Assembly: GCF_022808615.1 (NCBI RefSeq)
Contig: NZ_JAKZKS010000014.1
Location: 1 to 64,000, forward strand
Direction: 5' to 3'
Source: Bacillus sp. FJAT-47783
GTDB taxonomy: Bacteria > Bacillota > Bacilli > Bacillales > Aeribacillaceae
Length of the DNA: 64,000 bases
The position numbers and the translations under genes were made by a program. Shown piece after piece: positions 34,374 to 50,562 of this stretch (its first letter is position 1; every line of letters starts with the position of its first letter). The notes under the pieces were generated by a model that had not been told where the DNA came from, did not search any database, and was given only the letters and a program-made list of their open reading frames with translations.

Positions 34374-35357
34374 GTGCTCATTTTTAATGAAAAACAAATT
34401 CAGCAATTTTATAAGATAGATGATGCGATAGAGAGTGTGAAAGGCATATTGCTGGCAAAACAAGAAAATCAAGTAGAGAACCCACATCGAACCGTTCTCA
34501 CATTTCCAAAATATGAAGGCTCCGCCCTATACATGCCAAGTGCGGATTTAGGAGAAGAACTGTCTGTCGTAAAAGTTGTCACGATTTTCCCACAAAATAC
34601 GAAAAGGGGAAAATCAACAACACAAGGAGTCTTACTGTTGTCAGATGCTAAAAATGGCGATCACTTAGCGATGATGAACGCATCTTATTTAACAAGGCTT
34701 CGGACAGGTGCATTAACTGGTATTGCCACGCAATATTTAGCAAAAAAAGATGCACAAGTCTTAACCGTAATTGGAACTGGGGGGATGGCATTGGAACAAG
34801 TGCTAGGCGTCCTTGCTGTCCGGAACATCGAACAAATTTATTTAGTCAATCGAACGATTGAAAAAGCGCACAGGTTTGGTGAGAAACTTCATGAACATGG
34901 GATCGAACCCCCTTATGAAGTGACAAAAAATGTTTCATCAGCAGTGAGAAAAGCACACATTATTTGTTGTGCAACACGTTCCTATGAGCCAGTCTTTAAT
35001 GGAGACGATTTACAACCAGGTACACATATTAATGGAGTGGGGTCATATTTACCAACAATGCGGGAAGTCGATTTAACAACCGTTTTACGAGCTTCCAAAA
35101 TTGTCGTGGATGACCTGTCTGGTGTAAAAGAAGAAGCCGGTGAATTCATTTATGCAGAACGTCAAGGGAAATGGTCGTTTCAAAACATATATGGAGAGCT
35201 TCATCAACTTGTCGCAGGTGAAGCAAGTGGCCGAGAAAGTGACCAAGAAATTACTTTTTTCAAATCAGTTGGTGCCGCTTATTTTGACCTCGCATGCGCA
35301 AAAGGGGTTTATTCAAAACTTAAAGAGGATGGTGCATATACGGAGATTGAGATGTAG
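34374..35357 (+). CDS. Ornithine cyclodeaminase/mu-crystallin family protein
   Basis: 327 residues with the family Rossmann motif [15 protein letters not shown] near residues 130-144 and the N-terminal dimer/substrate domain ([51 protein letters not shown]). Members include ornithine cyclodeaminase, alanine dehydrogenase and pyrroline-2-carboxylate or imine reductases using NAD(P)H; the substrate here cannot be decided. The start is GTG 34374, 10 nt after AAAGGAAG. It is the only plus-strand gene between nuo and atp, so it may be a local insertion. Confidence 0.82.
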   Translation: MLIFNEKQIQQFYKIDDAIESVKGILLAKQENQVENPHRTVLTFPKYEGSALYMPSADLGEELSVVKVVTIFPQNTKRGKSTTQGVLLLSDAKNGDHLAMMNASYLTRLRTGALTGIATQYLAKKDAQVLTVIGTGGMALEQVLGVLAVRNIEQIYLVNRTIEKAHRFGEKLHEHGIEPPYEVTKNVSSAVRKAHIICCATRSYEPVFNGDDLQPGTHINGVGSYLPTMREVDLTTVLRASKIVVDDLSGVKEEAGEFIYAERQGKWSFQNIYGELHQLVAGEASGRESDQEITFFKSVGAAYFDLACAKGVYSKLKEDGAYTEIEM

Positions 35358-35383
35358 CAAATTTCATATGAAGGAAATCGATC

Positions 35384-35491
35384 ATTGCACGTTTTTGGTG
35401 GTTTATTGTACCACATCTCTAGGGTTGCGCCTATTTTTCATCAGTTGCGCATTTCTTTCATAACTTGCGTGGAATTAAAATCAACTTGCGG
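35384..35491. repeat. Phased array, TTGCGC word, 19-21-bp period
   Basis: Words ATTGCAC, ATTGTAC, GTTGCGC, GTTGCGC, CTTGCGT and CTTGCGG start at 35384, 35405, 35424, 35444, 35464 and 35485. It lies between ocd and the shared terminator, just past the end of the atp operon. Confidence 0.7.
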
Positions 35492-35537
35492 GTTCTCCAG
35501 AGATACCCGGTATCATCTCCACCACACCCAAAATAAA

Positions 35538-35572
35538 AAAGGAACCTTAGCCTTAGCTTAAGGTTCCTTTTA
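35538..35572. terminator. Bidirectional terminator between ocd and atpC
   Basis: Stem GGAACCTTA (35541-35549) with TAAGGTTCC (35559-35567), with A and T runs on both sides. It ends the atp operon on the minus strand. Confidence 0.88.
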
Positions 35573-35582
35573 TCTATATGAT

Positions 35583-35996
<414 letters not shown>

Positions 35997-36009
35997 CTAG
36001 GTCCCAAAA

Positions 36010-37446
<1,437 letters not shown>

Positions 37447-37465
37447 CTAACTTTCACAAATTTCA

Positions 37466-38329
<864 letters not shown>

Positions 38330-38367
38330 TCACCACCTTTATTGAAAAATAGCCGACTCATTAAAGG

Positions 38368-38403
38368 GGTTGTGAAAAGCGATTTTTTAGGCTTTTCACA
38401 ACC
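38368..38403 (-). other. Perfect 13-bp hairpin between atpA and atpG
   Basis: GGTTGTGAAAAGC (38368-38380) and GCTTTTCACAACC (38391-38403) form an uninterrupted stem with a 10-nt loop and no T tract on the minus strand. It probably stabilises or processes the message between the two genes. Confidence 0.75.
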
Positions 38404-38409
38404 AAAACA

Positions 38410-39933
<1,524 letters not shown>

Positions 39934-40473
39934 CTACGAACTTTTCGCAACTAATTCACGTTCAATACGTTCTAGCTTTCCGCTTACGCTACCGTCAAAA
40001 ATTCGGTTACCAATACGGAGTTTCACGCCTCCGATTAAGCTTTCATCGACAACATTTTCAAGACGAAGCGATTTTTTACCGATTTTTTTGGCAAAAACGT
40101 CGGAAATAGCTTTTAACTGTTCATCATTTAGTGGACGAACGGAATAAACTGTCGCATCTTGAGTTCCTTGTTCTTCATTCGCTAGTTCTACAAAGCGGTC
40201 TGCAAGTTCAGTTACAATCTCGATGCGATGACGATCTATTAATAAAAGAAGTGTATTAACAATGTCACTTGATAAAGAAACAAATGCTTCTTGTATTAAC
40301 GCTCTTTTATTCGTTAGCGATACTTTTGGATGTGTAAGTACTTGTAAGAAATCGCTATTATCTGAAAAAACTTGTTTCACAACACGTAATTCTTTTTCGA
40401 ACTGATCAATGGCTTTTTTTTCTTTTGAGATTTGAAAAAGAGCGAGAGCATATCGTTTAGCTACACCCATCAT
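39934..40473 (-). CDS. atpH: ATP synthase delta subunit
   Basis: 179 residues; the peripheral-stalk subunit linking F1 to subunit b ([12 protein letters not shown] at the N-terminus, [24 protein letters not shown] at the C-terminus). Its start overlaps the atpF stop, giving coupled translation. Confidence 0.96.
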   Translation of the reverse strand: MMGVAKRYALALFQISKEKKAIDQFEKELRVVKQVFSDNSDFLQVLTHPKVSLTNKRALIQEAFVSLSSDIVNTLLLLIDRHRIEIVTELADRFVELANEEQGTQDATVYSVRPLNDEQLKAISDVFAKKIGKKSLRLENVVDESLIGGVKLRIGNRIFDGSVSGKLERIERELVAKSS

Positions 40474-40991
40474 AACTCTTCTCCTACCTCTTTAATGTAG
40501 TCGTTAATCAGCTTTTCTTGTTCTTTTTCATTTAATTGCTTTTCAATGACTTTAGAAGCAACTAATACAGATAATGAAGCGACTTGTTCACGTAATGCCG
40601 CAACAGCTTGCTCTTTTTCTTGCTCGATTTCTTGTCTAGCCGCCTCTTTTAAACGGTTAGCTTCAGCACGAGCTGTTTGAATAATATCTTCTTTTTGCTG
40701 TTCGCCTATCTTCTTAGCATTTTCAACAAGCTCTTGTGATTCTTGACGAGCCTTTTTCAGTAGTTCACGTTGCTCTTCTGCTAATTTTTTCACTTCTTCA
40801 TGCTTTTGCTCTGCAGAACGAATTTCGTTTGCAATGTGATCTTCACGCTTCTTCATCATGCCCATTAACGGACCAAAAGCATATTTTTTGAGCAATGCTA
40901 ACAAAATTAAAAATGCGATAAGCTGGAATAAAATATCTCCGCCATTAAAAGCGCCACCAGCTGCACCAAGGGCAAGGTCAAATGTTAACAC
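40470..40991 (-). CDS. atpF: ATP synthase subunit b
   Basis: 173 residues: one membrane helix ([20 protein letters not shown]) then a long charged coiled coil forming the peripheral stalk. The start is GTG 40991 after GGGAGTGA. Confidence 0.96.
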   Translation of the reverse strand: MLTFDLALGAAGGAFNGGDILFQLIAFLILLALLKKYAFGPLMGMMKKREDHIANEIRSAEQKHEEVKKLAEEQRELLKKARQESQELVENAKKIGEQQKEDIIQTARAEANRLKEAARQEIEQEKEQAVAALREQVASLSVLVASKVIEKQLNEKEQEKLINDYIKEVGEEL

Positions 40992-41100
40992 GGCTTGTTT
41001 TCACTCCCTTCAAGAGTTCCATCTTAACTCAATAAGTCAACTCATATATGGATAAGAACGCGAATTAAATCGTTTTCAAATGTTTTACTTTACATAAAGG

Positions 41101-41131
41101 AATGGCGAAGTGTTTAATATTCTTCGCCATT
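41101..41131 (-). other. Intercistronic hairpin between atpE and atpF
   Basis: AATGGCGAAG (41101-41110) and CTTCGCCATT (41122-41131) form a perfect 10-bp stem without a T tract, just after atpE. Such hairpins can protect upstream mRNA ends, which would help make the excess of subunit c that the ring needs. Confidence 0.72.
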
Positions 41132-41147
41132 AGTTGTAAACAATCAT

Positions 41148-41426
<279 letters not shown>

Positions 41427-41441
41427 TTAGTGAATATATGA

Positions 41442-42182
<741 letters not shown>

Positions 42183-42578
42183 TCACCTCTCTTCCCAAGC
42201 TTGTCCGCGAATATAGAAAAAATAATCTATCATAATGACAACATACATTGTCATTAATCCAATAATTACACTTATAAAATGAAAGTATTCAGGGAATCTT
42301 AGTGAGATTAATACCGCTAATCCTGCTGCGGCCATTCTCGAAATTGTTCCTAAAGAACGTGCTGCCCGTCCTTCATTCATTTTATCTCGAAACTGTTTAG
42401 ATTTGCGAATTAGTAACCATAAATTGTAGAGGCTAAAGCTAGTACCAAGAATGAGTCCGAGGAAAATCGTTTGATAAGAAGTAAGCCCCCACCCCAAAAC
42501 ATAAATAGAAAACAAATACAATATATATTTTTTGCTCCTTGCTAGTAAGTTCTCGAAAGAATACATCGTTGAATTCAT
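42183..42578 (-). CDS. atpI: ATP synthase protein I
   Basis: 131 residues with four hydrophobic segments, matching AtpI (ATP synthase I), a membrane chaperone that helps assemble the c-ring. The start ATG 42578 overlaps the end of the atpZ gene by 4 nt. Confidence 0.85.
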   Translation of the reverse strand: MNSTMYSFENLLARSKKYILYLFSIYVLGWGLTSYQTIFLGLILGTSFSLYNLWLLIRKSKQFRDKMNEGRAARSLGTISRMAAAGLAVLISLRFPEYFHFISVIIGLMTMYVVIMIDYFFYIRGQAWEER

Positions 42579-42796
42579 TCCCCTGAGAAATAGTGTTGGA
42601 CTAACCGGAGCATGGCATATATCCCTGCAGCAAGTCCGATGAGAAGGCCAATGATTAAAAAAAACGGGCTTGAATGAAAACGATCATCGAGCCATCTACC
42701 TGCAAAAATACCAATAAGTGTTGATCCGACTAATTGTGACAAAATCACAGACATTAAAGCCATTGCTTGGAGCGGATGGCGTTTGTTTTGTCGCAT
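42575..42796 (-). CDS. AtpZ/AtpI-family small membrane protein
   Basis: 73 residues with two membrane helices (LMSVILSQLVGSTLIGIFAGRWL and PFFLIIGLLIGLAAGIYAML). It matches the AtpZ-type family placed before atpI in alkaliphilic and thermophilic bacilli, where AtpZ and AtpI together assist assembly and Mg2+/Ca2+ supply to the synthase. First gene of the operon, start ATG 42796. Confidence 0.82.
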   Translation of the reverse strand: MRQNKRHPLQAMALMSVILSQLVGSTLIGIFAGRWLDDRFHSSPFFLIIGLLIGLAAGIYAMLRLVQHYFSGE

Positions 42797-42837
42797 AATA
42801 TTGAATCCTCACAACATTTATAATATAAGGATTTTTC

Positions 42838-42877
42838 AAGGTTTTATACACCTTTATGTAAGGATTGTGAAAACCTT
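42838..42877 (-). other. Leader hairpin of the atp operon
   Basis: AAGGTTTT (42838-42845) pairs with AAAACCTT (42870-42877) in the leader, with an internal CCTTTATGTAAGG hairpin. No poly-T follows on the minus strand, so it is not a simple terminator. Confidence 0.5.
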
Positions 42878-42895
42878 ATCATTTACTCCCCGTTT

Positions 42896-42924
42896 AGCAT
42901 ACAATAGCCACTATTCGATGTCAA
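42896..42924 (-). promoter_or_regulatory. Sigma-A promoter of the atp operon
   Basis: Minus strand: TTGACA (42924-42919), 17 nt, TATGCT (42901-42896). About 100 nt of leader precedes the first gene. Confidence 0.8.
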
Positions 42925-42995
42925 TCTGTTTCATTCTAAAAGTTTCATAAATCGACAAATGCCTTCCAATTTGTTCACATTTTTTTCACAAAATT

Positions 42996-45245
42996 TCAGC
43001 GACTTTTTAACAGTTTTAAATCGAGTAAAATGTCCGTCTCTAATTGATCTTCCTTCTCTCCTTTTTTCGCAAAAATGATTGCCTTATAAAGGCCTTCTGG
43101 AAGGTGTAGTTTTTCTTTTTTTATATCGATCGATCTTAAGCCCCTTTTTACATTTCGTTCCCAGTCTAAAAAGCCAATAAAACGAAGTGTGTCTGGATCG
43201 TACAATGCAATTCCAAACTCATCCGCTCCACCCGGTAAATAAAGCTCATAATGAAAGGTGTTCGCGATATCTGCTAATCCGAATTCAAACCCCATAAGTC
43301 GTGGATAGTCTGGCTCATCAGTAACAAATAAATACGGAATACGGATTTGTTGATCATCCGCTTGTACGTAGAGGGAGCCATCATATACGCCTTGATGAAA
43401 CAAGCTTGGCGTAATATCCGCTGTCACCGTCACCTGCTTTTGTTCATTTGCACGTATAACGATTGTTTTAGGCAGTTTCCATTGAATGCCCTCTCGATGA
43501 TCAGGCTGTAAAAATATAAATTTCTTTGGATAATTCGATTGATTATCAAGCGTTAGTGTTACTTGCTTTTGTACACGTGCGCCACTCGACTTCAATTGTC
43601 CGAATGTAATAGAGGCTGGATAAACGAGTGCCTCTGTCTGTATGGCTTTTACGACATCAATCCGTCCCGCTCCTTGCTCATAAGCTGGCAATAGGTTCCC
43701 TTCTTTACTTTTTAATGGTTTAGCACTATTCATAAGCGATGCTTTCACTTGTTCCGGCGTCCAATTTGGTCGCACTTGTTTAATTAAGGCACAAGCTCCT
43801 GCCACATGCGGTGCTGCCATACTCGTTCCTTGTAAGGCTAAATAACCACTAGGGATCGTGCTATCAATGGCAACACCTGGTGCTACAACATCCGGCTTAA
43901 TATCCCATGAAGTTGTCACCGGACCTCTTGAACTGAAGTCCGCTAATGTGTCGACCTCTTTTTTATAAACTGTTTTTAACCAAGTTTGATTCTTCAAATT
44001 GTGCCGCAACCACTCTCCATCTTCTTTGGAAATCGAAGCAACTGGAATCGAAAACTCTTTTTCTAAATGACCGATAAAGCGCCCTTTTACATCATTATAA
44101 ATAAGCACAGCTTTTGCACCGCGATTAATTGAATTTTGAACTTTTTCTGTAAACGATAGCTTTCCGCGTTTTAATAAAACGACTTTCCCTTGAACATCAT
44201 TTGGGAAGTCCTCTTCTTCACCAAGCTTCGCATATATGATATCTTCAGAGCCTGTTAAATCCCATTCTTTCGCTCCATAAAGTGGAAGTAGCTTTATTTG
44301 TTTCCGGTATCCCGAAAGCGACAAATACGGCACTTTAATAGGCGGTGTTGATGCCCCGACAGAAATCGCTTTACTTGCTGTTCCAGGCGAACCTACAGTC
44401 CACGGTTTTGGACCGGAGTTTCCACTAGACACAACCGCGATGATCCCTTTTTCAACCGCTTTATTTAAAGCAAGACTCGTTGGCCAGTCGGGCCCATTCA
44501 CATCATTCCCTAGCGATAAGTTTAAAACATCTACCTTATCTTCAATCGCTTTTTCAATGGCAGCAATGACTTGCTCAGATGTCCCCATTCCATTCGGACC
44601 TAATGCTCTGTACATAATAATGGAGGCGTCAGGGGCCATTCCTTTTAATTTACCATCTGCTGCAATAATTCCAGCTACATGTGTTCCGTGAATCGTTGCC
44701 CCAAGTTCATTCGCCTTTGTTTCCATCGGATCTGTGTCGATATCCACGAAGTCATAGCCTCCTTTGAAGCTATGGCGTAAATCTGGATGTGTATAATCGA
44801 TCCCGGTATCTACAATCGCAACGGTTACACCTTTCCCTGTTAAACGCTCATTTCGTTCGTTAAAGTAACCGCGAATTTGTTCCCCACCAATAAATGGAAC
44901 ACTTTCTTCAATATGTGTCTCATACGTAGCGACAGGGCTTGCATGAGAAATATAAGATTCTTTCATTAATTTTTCTAGGTCCCCTCGTTTCCCTTCAACG
45001 GAAAAACCGGTAAACGCTGTTTGAAACTGATGACGTATAAGAACAGAAGGATAGCTTTGTCGAATGCGTCGCTTCACTTTTGAAAGCGGCTGATCATTCA
45101 CGACGATAATCATCGCTATCCTTTCCTCTTGATCTTCTTCAGGTAATGCAGGGATGGTTGGATATTGAATAGTAGCATACGTTTGTAGTGGATAGAAGAT
45201 GATGATAAACATCATAAAAAAAGAGCTTTTAACGAATGAACACAT
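42996..45245 (-). CDS. Secreted subtilisin-like serine protease with PA domain
   Basis: 749 residues: a signal peptide (hydrophobic 8-24), an inhibitor-I9-like propeptide, then the S8 catalytic domain with D146 (VAIVDTGID), H186 (HGTHVAG) and S474 (GTSMAAPH), and a protease-associated insert near 310-430. The C-terminal 200 residues form beta-rich Fn3-like domains. The overall plan resembles Vpr, the minor extracellular protease. All catalytic residues are present. Start ATG 45245 behind GAGGTGAG. It lies between upp and the atp operon as an isolated gene. Confidence 0.92.
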   Translation of the reverse strand: MCSFVKSSFFMMFIIIFYPLQTYATIQYPTIPALPEEDQEERIAMIIVVNDQPLSKVKRRIRQSYPSVLIRHQFQTAFTGFSVEGKRGDLEKLMKESYISHASPVATYETHIEESVPFIGGEQIRGYFNERNERLTGKGVTVAIVDTGIDYTHPDLRHSFKGGYDFVDIDTDPMETKANELGATIHGTHVAGIIAADGKLKGMAPDASIIMYRALGPNGMGTSEQVIAAIEKAIEDKVDVLNLSLGNDVNGPDWPTSLALNKAVEKGIIAVVSSGNSGPKPWTVGSPGTASKAISVGASTPPIKVPYLSLSGYRKQIKLLPLYGAKEWDLTGSEDIIYAKLGEEEDFPNDVQGKVVLLKRGKLSFTEKVQNSINRGAKAVLIYNDVKGRFIGHLEKEFSIPVASISKEDGEWLRHNLKNQTWLKTVYKKEVDTLADFSSRGPVTTSWDIKPDVVAPGVAIDSTIPSGYLALQGTSMAAPHVAGACALIKQVRPNWTPEQVKASLMNSAKPLKSKEGNLLPAYEQGAGRIDVVKAIQTEALVYPASITFGQLKSSGARVQKQVTLTLDNQSNYPKKFIFLQPDHREGIQWKLPKTIVIRANEQKQVTVTADITPSLFHQGVYDGSLYVQADDQQIRIPYLFVTDEPDYPRLMGFEFGLADIANTFHYELYLPGGADEFGIALYDPDTLRFIGFLDWERNVKRGLRSIDIKKEKLHLPEGLYKAIIFAKKGEKEDQLETDILLDLKLLKSR

Positions 45246-45324
45246 ATTCTCACCTCAATCGTTAGTTTGCTCTTATCCTTGTTTTTCATGAATGAAGGCT
45301 AAATTTTTATCATTTTATCGAAAT

Positions 45325-45358
45325 TAAAAATAAAACAGCAAGCAACGCGTGCTTGCTG
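45325..45358 (-). terminator. Intrinsic terminator of upp
   Basis: CAGCAAGC (45336-45343) with GCTTGCTG (45351-45358), followed by TTTTATTTTT on the minus strand. Confidence 0.88.
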
Positions 45359-45365
45359 TAATACT

Positions 45366-46172
<807 letters not shown>

Positions 46173-46220
46173 TTAGCAAAAAGTTCTTTCATTAAATGGG
46201 AGAGGGGCTTATAAAGGATA

Positions 46221-46370
46221 ATTGCACGGGTTTTAGAAATAATTGCACCACTTTTGGAAACAATTGCACGAACTCGGCCTTTAATTGCACGAATCTCAAA
46301 ATAATTGCACATCATTTTGTCTAATTGCATATTTCATGCATTATTTGCACATAAAGGCCTTTAATTGCAC
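46221..46370. repeat. Phased octamer array, ATTGCAC word, copy 2
   Basis: Words at 46221, 46242, 46263, 46284, 46304, 46324 (ATTGCAT), 46344 (TTTGCAC) and 46364: spacing 21, 21, 21, 20, 20, 20, 20, identical to the array at 17931. It lies past the glyA terminator and upstream of the upp promoter. Confidence 0.9.
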
Positions 46371-46470
46371 GACCTTCCCTTCATTTAACTCGTACTGATT
46401 TTGAAAAAATGCTATTCTCACCTTTCTAGAAATCATCACTTCATTCAAATTTATACGAAAACAGTCACAT

Positions 46471-46500
46471 AAAAAGCACCCTCCATAAAGGAAGATGCTT
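46471..46500 (-). terminator. Intrinsic terminator of glyA
   Basis: An AAGCA-TCTTCC ... GGAGGGTGCTT hairpin (46474-46500) followed by TTTTT on the minus strand, 10 nt past the glyA stop. Confidence 0.8.
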
Positions 46501-46509
46501 TTCATCTTT

Positions 46510-47751
46510 TTAAAGGCTCGGATATAGAGAAAATTTTTCCGAAAGTGCATTTACACGATTTCTTGCTTCTTCAAGCTTTTCTTCATTCTCATGATTTTTT
46601 AATGCGAGGGAAATGATCGATCCAATTTCATCCATTTCTTCCACACCAAAACCGCGGCTAGTTACAGCTGCTGTACCGATACGAATACCGCTAGTAACAA
46701 ATGGTGATTCTGGGTCATAAGGAATTGTATTTTTATTAACGGTAATGCCAATTTCATCAAGGACATGTTCAGCGACTTTACCCGTTATATTTAAATTACG
46801 CACATCAATTAAAATTAAGTGATTGTCTGTACCACCAGAGACAAGCTCAATTCCCTCTGCTGTTAATTTTTCGGCTAAGCGTTTGGCATTTGTAATAATG
46901 TTTTGTGAATAAGTTTTGAACTCATCTTGTAATGCTTCGCCAAAAGCAACAGCTTTTGCTGCAATCACATGCATTAATGGGCCACCTTGAATTCCAGGGA
47001 AAATAAACTTGTCAACTTTTTTCGCGAACTCTTCTTTACATAAAATCATACCGCCGCGTGGACCGCGTAATGTTTTATGCGTTGTCGTTGTCACAAAATG
47101 AGCATACGGAACAGGATTTTGATGTAAGCCAGAAGCAACAAGCCCTGCAATGTGAGCCATATCAACCATTAAGTAAGCTCCTACTTCATCTGCAATTTCA
47201 CGGAACTTTTTGAAATCAATTTCACGTGGGTACGCGCTAGCACCTGCTACAATTAGCTTTGGTTTATGTTCAATCGCTTTTTGGCGAACATCTTCATAAT
47301 TAATCAAATGTGTTTCTTGGTCGACACCGTATTCAACGAAGTTGAACTGTATACCACTAAAATTTACAGGGCTTCCGTGTGTTAAATGGCCACCGTGAGA
47401 AAGGTTCATTCCTAAAACCGTATCACCTGGCTCTAATGCTGCATAATAAACCGCCATATTTGCTTGTGAACCAGAGTGTGGCTGAACGTTTACATGTTCT
47501 GCACCGAAGATTTCTTTTGCACGATCGCGCGCGATATTTTCAACTACGTCTACATACTCACAGCCTCCGTAATAACGACGACCAGGATAACCTTCTGCAT
47601 ATTTGTTTGTTAACACAGATCCTTGGGCTTCCATTACGGCTTCACTAACAAAGTTTTCAGATGCGATTAGTTCAATTTTTGTACGCTGGCGTTTTAATTC
47701 ATCTTGAATCGCTTGAAATACTTGTGGATCTTGGTTTTGGATATTGTTCAT
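46510..47751 (-). CDS. glyA: Serine hydroxymethyltransferase
   Basis: 413 residues; a PLP enzyme interconverting serine and glycine with transfer of a one-carbon unit to tetrahydrofolate. The PLP lysine is K226 in [24 protein letters not shown] near the N-terminus is conserved. Start ATG 47751 behind AAAGGGG. It is monocistronic with a long upstream region (about 460 nt). Confidence 0.97.
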   Translation of the reverse strand: MNNIQNQDPQVFQAIQDELKRQRTKIELIASENFVSEAVMEAQGSVLTNKYAEGYPGRRYYGGCEYVDVVENIARDRAKEIFGAEHVNVQPHSGSQANMAVYYAALEPGDTVLGMNLSHGGHLTHGSPVNFSGIQFNFVEYGVDQETHLINYEDVRQKAIEHKPKLIVAGASAYPREIDFKKFREIADEVGAYLMVDMAHIAGLVASGLHQNPVPYAHFVTTTTHKTLRGPRGGMILCKEEFAKKVDKFIFPGIQGGPLMHVIAAKAVAFGEALQDEFKTYSQNIITNAKRLAEKLTAEGIELVSGGTDNHLILIDVRNLNITGKVAEHVLDEIGITVNKNTIPYDPESPFVTSGIRIGTAAVTSRGFGVEEMDEIGSIISLALKNHENEEKLEEARNRVNALSEKFSLYPSL

Positions 47752-48164
47752 CGTTAAGTTCCCCTTTCTTTATATCGGTGCATGAATAGTGAGCTTGTCT
47801 TACATAAGATGCGCATAAATATGCAAGCTGTATACTGCTTCTTTTAAACCAAAACACTCGCATGAATGATTCAAAAAATTTTCACAGTTTGTACTATTAC
47901 ATTTTAGCATGTTTCGTTGGTCACAAAAACTTATTTTCTACGTCGTATGGTCACAACGAATGTACCCCATCATTTTTGTCCAACCGAAATAATATCTATT
48001 TTTCTTTATTTTATATAAAGATATTATTTTTTCAAGTCATTTTTACATATTCGTTCGGGATTTATGTATTTTTCGCTTTTAAAATTCATTCCTATTTATA
48101 ATTATATCATTATTTACACACATTTTGTTTATAATATATTTTTTTATACGGGTTTTAACTATGT
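47752..48164. other. Long AT-rich upstream region of glyA
   Basis: No gene is visible. On the minus strand TTGTGACC is repeated 30 bp apart (47919-47926 and 47949-47956 on the plus strand as GGTCACAA). A PurBox-like sequence AATCCCGAACGAAT (48049-48062) is present, but its partner in inverted orientation was not found, so purine (PurR) control is only possible. A weak promoter (TTTTTG, 17 nt, TAAAAT near 47900-47930) is possible. Confidence 0.4.
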
Positions 48165-48204
48165 AAATAATAAAAGGCAAAATGCGTAAGAACATTTTGC
48201 CTTT
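48165..48204 (-). terminator. Intrinsic terminator of ywlG
   Basis: AAAGGCAAAATG (48173-48184) with CATTTTGCCTTT (48193-48204), then TTATTATTT on the minus strand. Confidence 0.85.
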
Positions 48205-48212
48205 CAGATGAT

Positions 48213-48785
48213 TCACGTACACGATTCCTCTTTTTTCGTTTGTTCATATTGTGCTCGCGCGCCACCGATTAGTTTCGGTCTCGTTGTTGCTAGCGTGACG
48301 TGTGCATGACCAATTGTATTACGCGAGCAACGAACCGGGACGGCTACATGTTTTAAGTGCATTCCGATTAATGTATCGCCAATATCCATACCAGCATCCG
48401 CCTTAATAAACTCGACAACAACCGGGTCTTTCATCTGTTCAAATGCATAGGCAGCCATCGAACCACCTGCTTTCGGTACAGGGACGACCGATACAAGTTC
48501 GAACTTGTTTTTTTCCGCTACTTCGCGTTCGATAACTAATGCGCGATTTAAATGTTCACAACATTGGAAGGCCAAGTCGACACCTGTTTCTTTATGAAAC
48601 TGAAATAACTCATTGTAAATCATTTCAGCAATCGTATTCGCACCGGCCGTTCCGATTCTTTCTCCGATCACTTCACTCGTGCTGCATCCAATGACAAAAA
48701 GCTGACCTTGACGGAAAGAAACTTGTTGCTTGAATTCTTGTAAAATGGAAGAGAGTTCTTCTTTCCAATCCTGTAAGTGTGACAT
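48213..48785 (-). CDS. ywlG: YwlG family protein (DUF436)
   Basis: 190 residues matching the conserved YwlG/TIGR01440 family: [31 protein letters not shown] and [24 protein letters not shown]. Function unknown. Start ATG 48785; it lies 12 nt after rpiB and probably shares its transcript. Confidence 0.9.
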   Translation of the reverse strand: MSHLQDWKEELSSILQEFKQQVSFRQGQLFVIGCSTSEVIGERIGTAGANTIAEMIYNELFQFHKETGVDLAFQCCEHLNRALVIEREVAEKNKFELVSVVPVPKAGGSMAAYAFEQMKDPVVVEFIKADAGMDIGDTLIGMHLKHVAVPVRCSRNTIGHAHVTLATTRPKLIGGARAQYEQTKKEESCT

Positions 48786-48797
48786 TGTGATCGCTCC

Positions 48798-49244
48798 TTA
48801 CAGATTCTTTTCTTCGTATTCCGTAATTTTTCCGACACGGCGCGCATGACGACCACCTTCATATTCGGTTGTAAGCCATGTTTTTGCGATTTCTATCGCT
48901 AAGCCAGGACCGATCACTCGCTCACCCATCGCTAATATATTGCTGTCATTATGCTCACGTGTAGCTTTTGCACTAAAAACATCATGAACAAGTGCACAAC
49001 GAATTCCTTTTACTTTATTGGCTGCAATGCTCATGCCAATACCTGTTCCACAAATTAATATGCCGCGATCAAACTCACCACTTGCTACGCGCTCTGCAAC
49101 AGGCAGCGCATAATCCGGATAGTCAACGGACGTTTCACAGTCGCACCCTACATCCTCATATTCAATATTCATCTCTTCTAGTAGCTTTCTTACTTCTTCT
49201 CTAATATTTATTCCACCGTGGTCTGATGCAAGTATAACTTTCAT
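48798..49244 (-). CDS. rpiB: Ribose-5-phosphate isomerase B
   Basis: 148 residues of the LacA/RpiB family, which interconverts ribose-5-P and ribulose-5-P. Conserved SDHGG near the N-terminus, CGTGIGMSIAANKVKGIRCA (active-site Cys) and EHNDSNIL are intact. It lies upstream of ywlG and 17 nt after the chemoreceptor-like gene. Confidence 0.95.
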   Translation of the reverse strand: MKVILASDHGGINIREEVRKLLEEMNIEYEDVGCDCETSVDYPDYALPVAERVASGEFDRGILICGTGIGMSIAANKVKGIRCALVHDVFSAKATREHNDSNILAMGERVIGPGLAIEIAKTWLTTEYEGGRHARRVGKITEYEEKNL

Positions 49245-49261
49245 ATAAAACCCTCCTATTA

Positions 49262-50560
49262 TTAATACGTAAACCGTTCAATCATTTGTTTTAATTGTTC
49301 GGCACTCACTAAAAGATTTTTCGTTAAATGATGAATGTTTTCGATATTCTTCGTTTGATCTTGCACAGCACGTGTTACTTCTTGTGAGCCTGCAGATGTT
49401 TCCTCAGCAATCGCCGCTACTTCTTCCGATTGTGCTCCTGTTTGTTGAATGCCATCCATTTGCCGCTTGGCAAGACGTGAAATTTGTTTGACCGCTTCGG
49501 CAACTTGCAAGATGGACTGTCCCATTTCTTCAAGCTTTTGTTCTGTTTCTTCTCCTTTTTTCACTTCTGTTCGTGCGTCGGTTACTTGTTCACGAATTTG
49601 TAAGACGACTTCATTCACTTCATGTTGAATGTTTTGGATTAATCTTGAAATCCCTTGGACAGCCTTTGCACTTTCATCCGCTAGTTTCCGAACTTCTTGG
49701 GCAACAACAGCGAACCCTTTTCCATGTTCCCCCGCTCGCGCTGCCTCAATTGAAGCATTTAAGGCGAGTAAATTCGTTTGATCGGCAATATCCCCAACGA
49801 GTGATATAATAGATTCTACTTTTTTCGCATTCATTTCTAATCGCTGCACAACCTCTATGGACGACTCGCTTTTCTCTGCTAAATGATGAATACCGCTAAT
49901 TAAAGAGTGAAACACTTTTGTGCTTTGGTCAAGTGATTGAACCATTTCATTTGATAATTGTTCTGATTTTTTTGCTTTCGTTTCGACTTCATTTGCTAAT
50001 TTTACTGTATCTTCTAACGATTCTGCCGTCTCTTGAATGGATATAGCGGTTTGATCTGAACCACGTGAAATTTCTTCAATCGTGTATGTAATACTTTTCG
50101 CTTTCTGTTCTGCTTCTTCGGTTGCTAAATGAATACTTTGTACTTGTTGATTCGTATTCTCAAAATTTGTATTTATTTTTCGTACCATATCTCGTAAATT
50201 CGCTAGCATATGATTGAACGCGATACCTAAAGCTTGGATTTCATCGCTACTTCCTGATACGGGTACATCTTCTTGAATGTCTCCTTCTGCCGCCTTTTTT
50301 GCTGACTGTTCAAGGCGTTGCAACGGTTTTATGATGAATCCAGCCGCAATATAAGCTAAAATTCCAGACCATATAATGCCAAGAGAAAACGTCATAATCG
50401 TAAAAAATACTTCAGAAATATATTGCGCGACAAATTCATAGACTATGTAAATAAAAAAAGCGCTTGTAGAATATGTAATAATAGCTAAAATCGTTGTAAA
50501 TAATACGAGCTTTTGACGAAGACCAAATCGATATCGCTTTCGGGCATCCACAATACTCAC
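49262..50560 (-). CDS. Minimal methyl-accepting chemotaxis protein
   Basis: 432 residues: two closely spaced membrane helices (about 18-40 and 48-75) with almost no extracellular loop, a HAMP-like segment (about 75-130), and a full MCP signalling domain with the hairpin tip [27 protein letters not shown] read as [16 protein letters not shown]. With no periplasmic sensor domain it probably senses an internal or membrane signal. Start GTG 50560 behind GGAGGAG; ywlE ends 3 nt upstream. Confidence 0.92.
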   Translation of the reverse strand: MSIVDARKRYRFGLRQKLVLFTTILAIITYSTSAFFIYIVYEFVAQYISEVFFTIMTFSLGIIWSGILAYIAAGFIIKPLQRLEQSAKKAAEGDIQEDVPVSGSSDEIQALGIAFNHMLANLRDMVRKINTNFENTNQQVQSIHLATEEAEQKAKSITYTIEEISRGSDQTAISIQETAESLEDTVKLANEVETKAKKSEQLSNEMVQSLDQSTKVFHSLISGIHHLAEKSESSIEVVQRLEMNAKKVESIISLVGDIADQTNLLALNASIEAARAGEHGKGFAVVAQEVRKLADESAKAVQGISRLIQNIQHEVNEVVLQIREQVTDARTEVKKGEETEQKLEEMGQSILQVAEAVKQISRLAKRQMDGIQQTGAQSEEVAAIAEETSAGSQEVTRAVQDQTKNIENIHHLTKNLLVSAEQLKQMIERFTY

Positions 50561-50562
50561 TT

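Noticed and set aside
48049-48062. PurR operator at glyA
   Set aside because: One PurBox-like half is seen, but no inverted partner at 16-17 bp, so it is not called as a feature.
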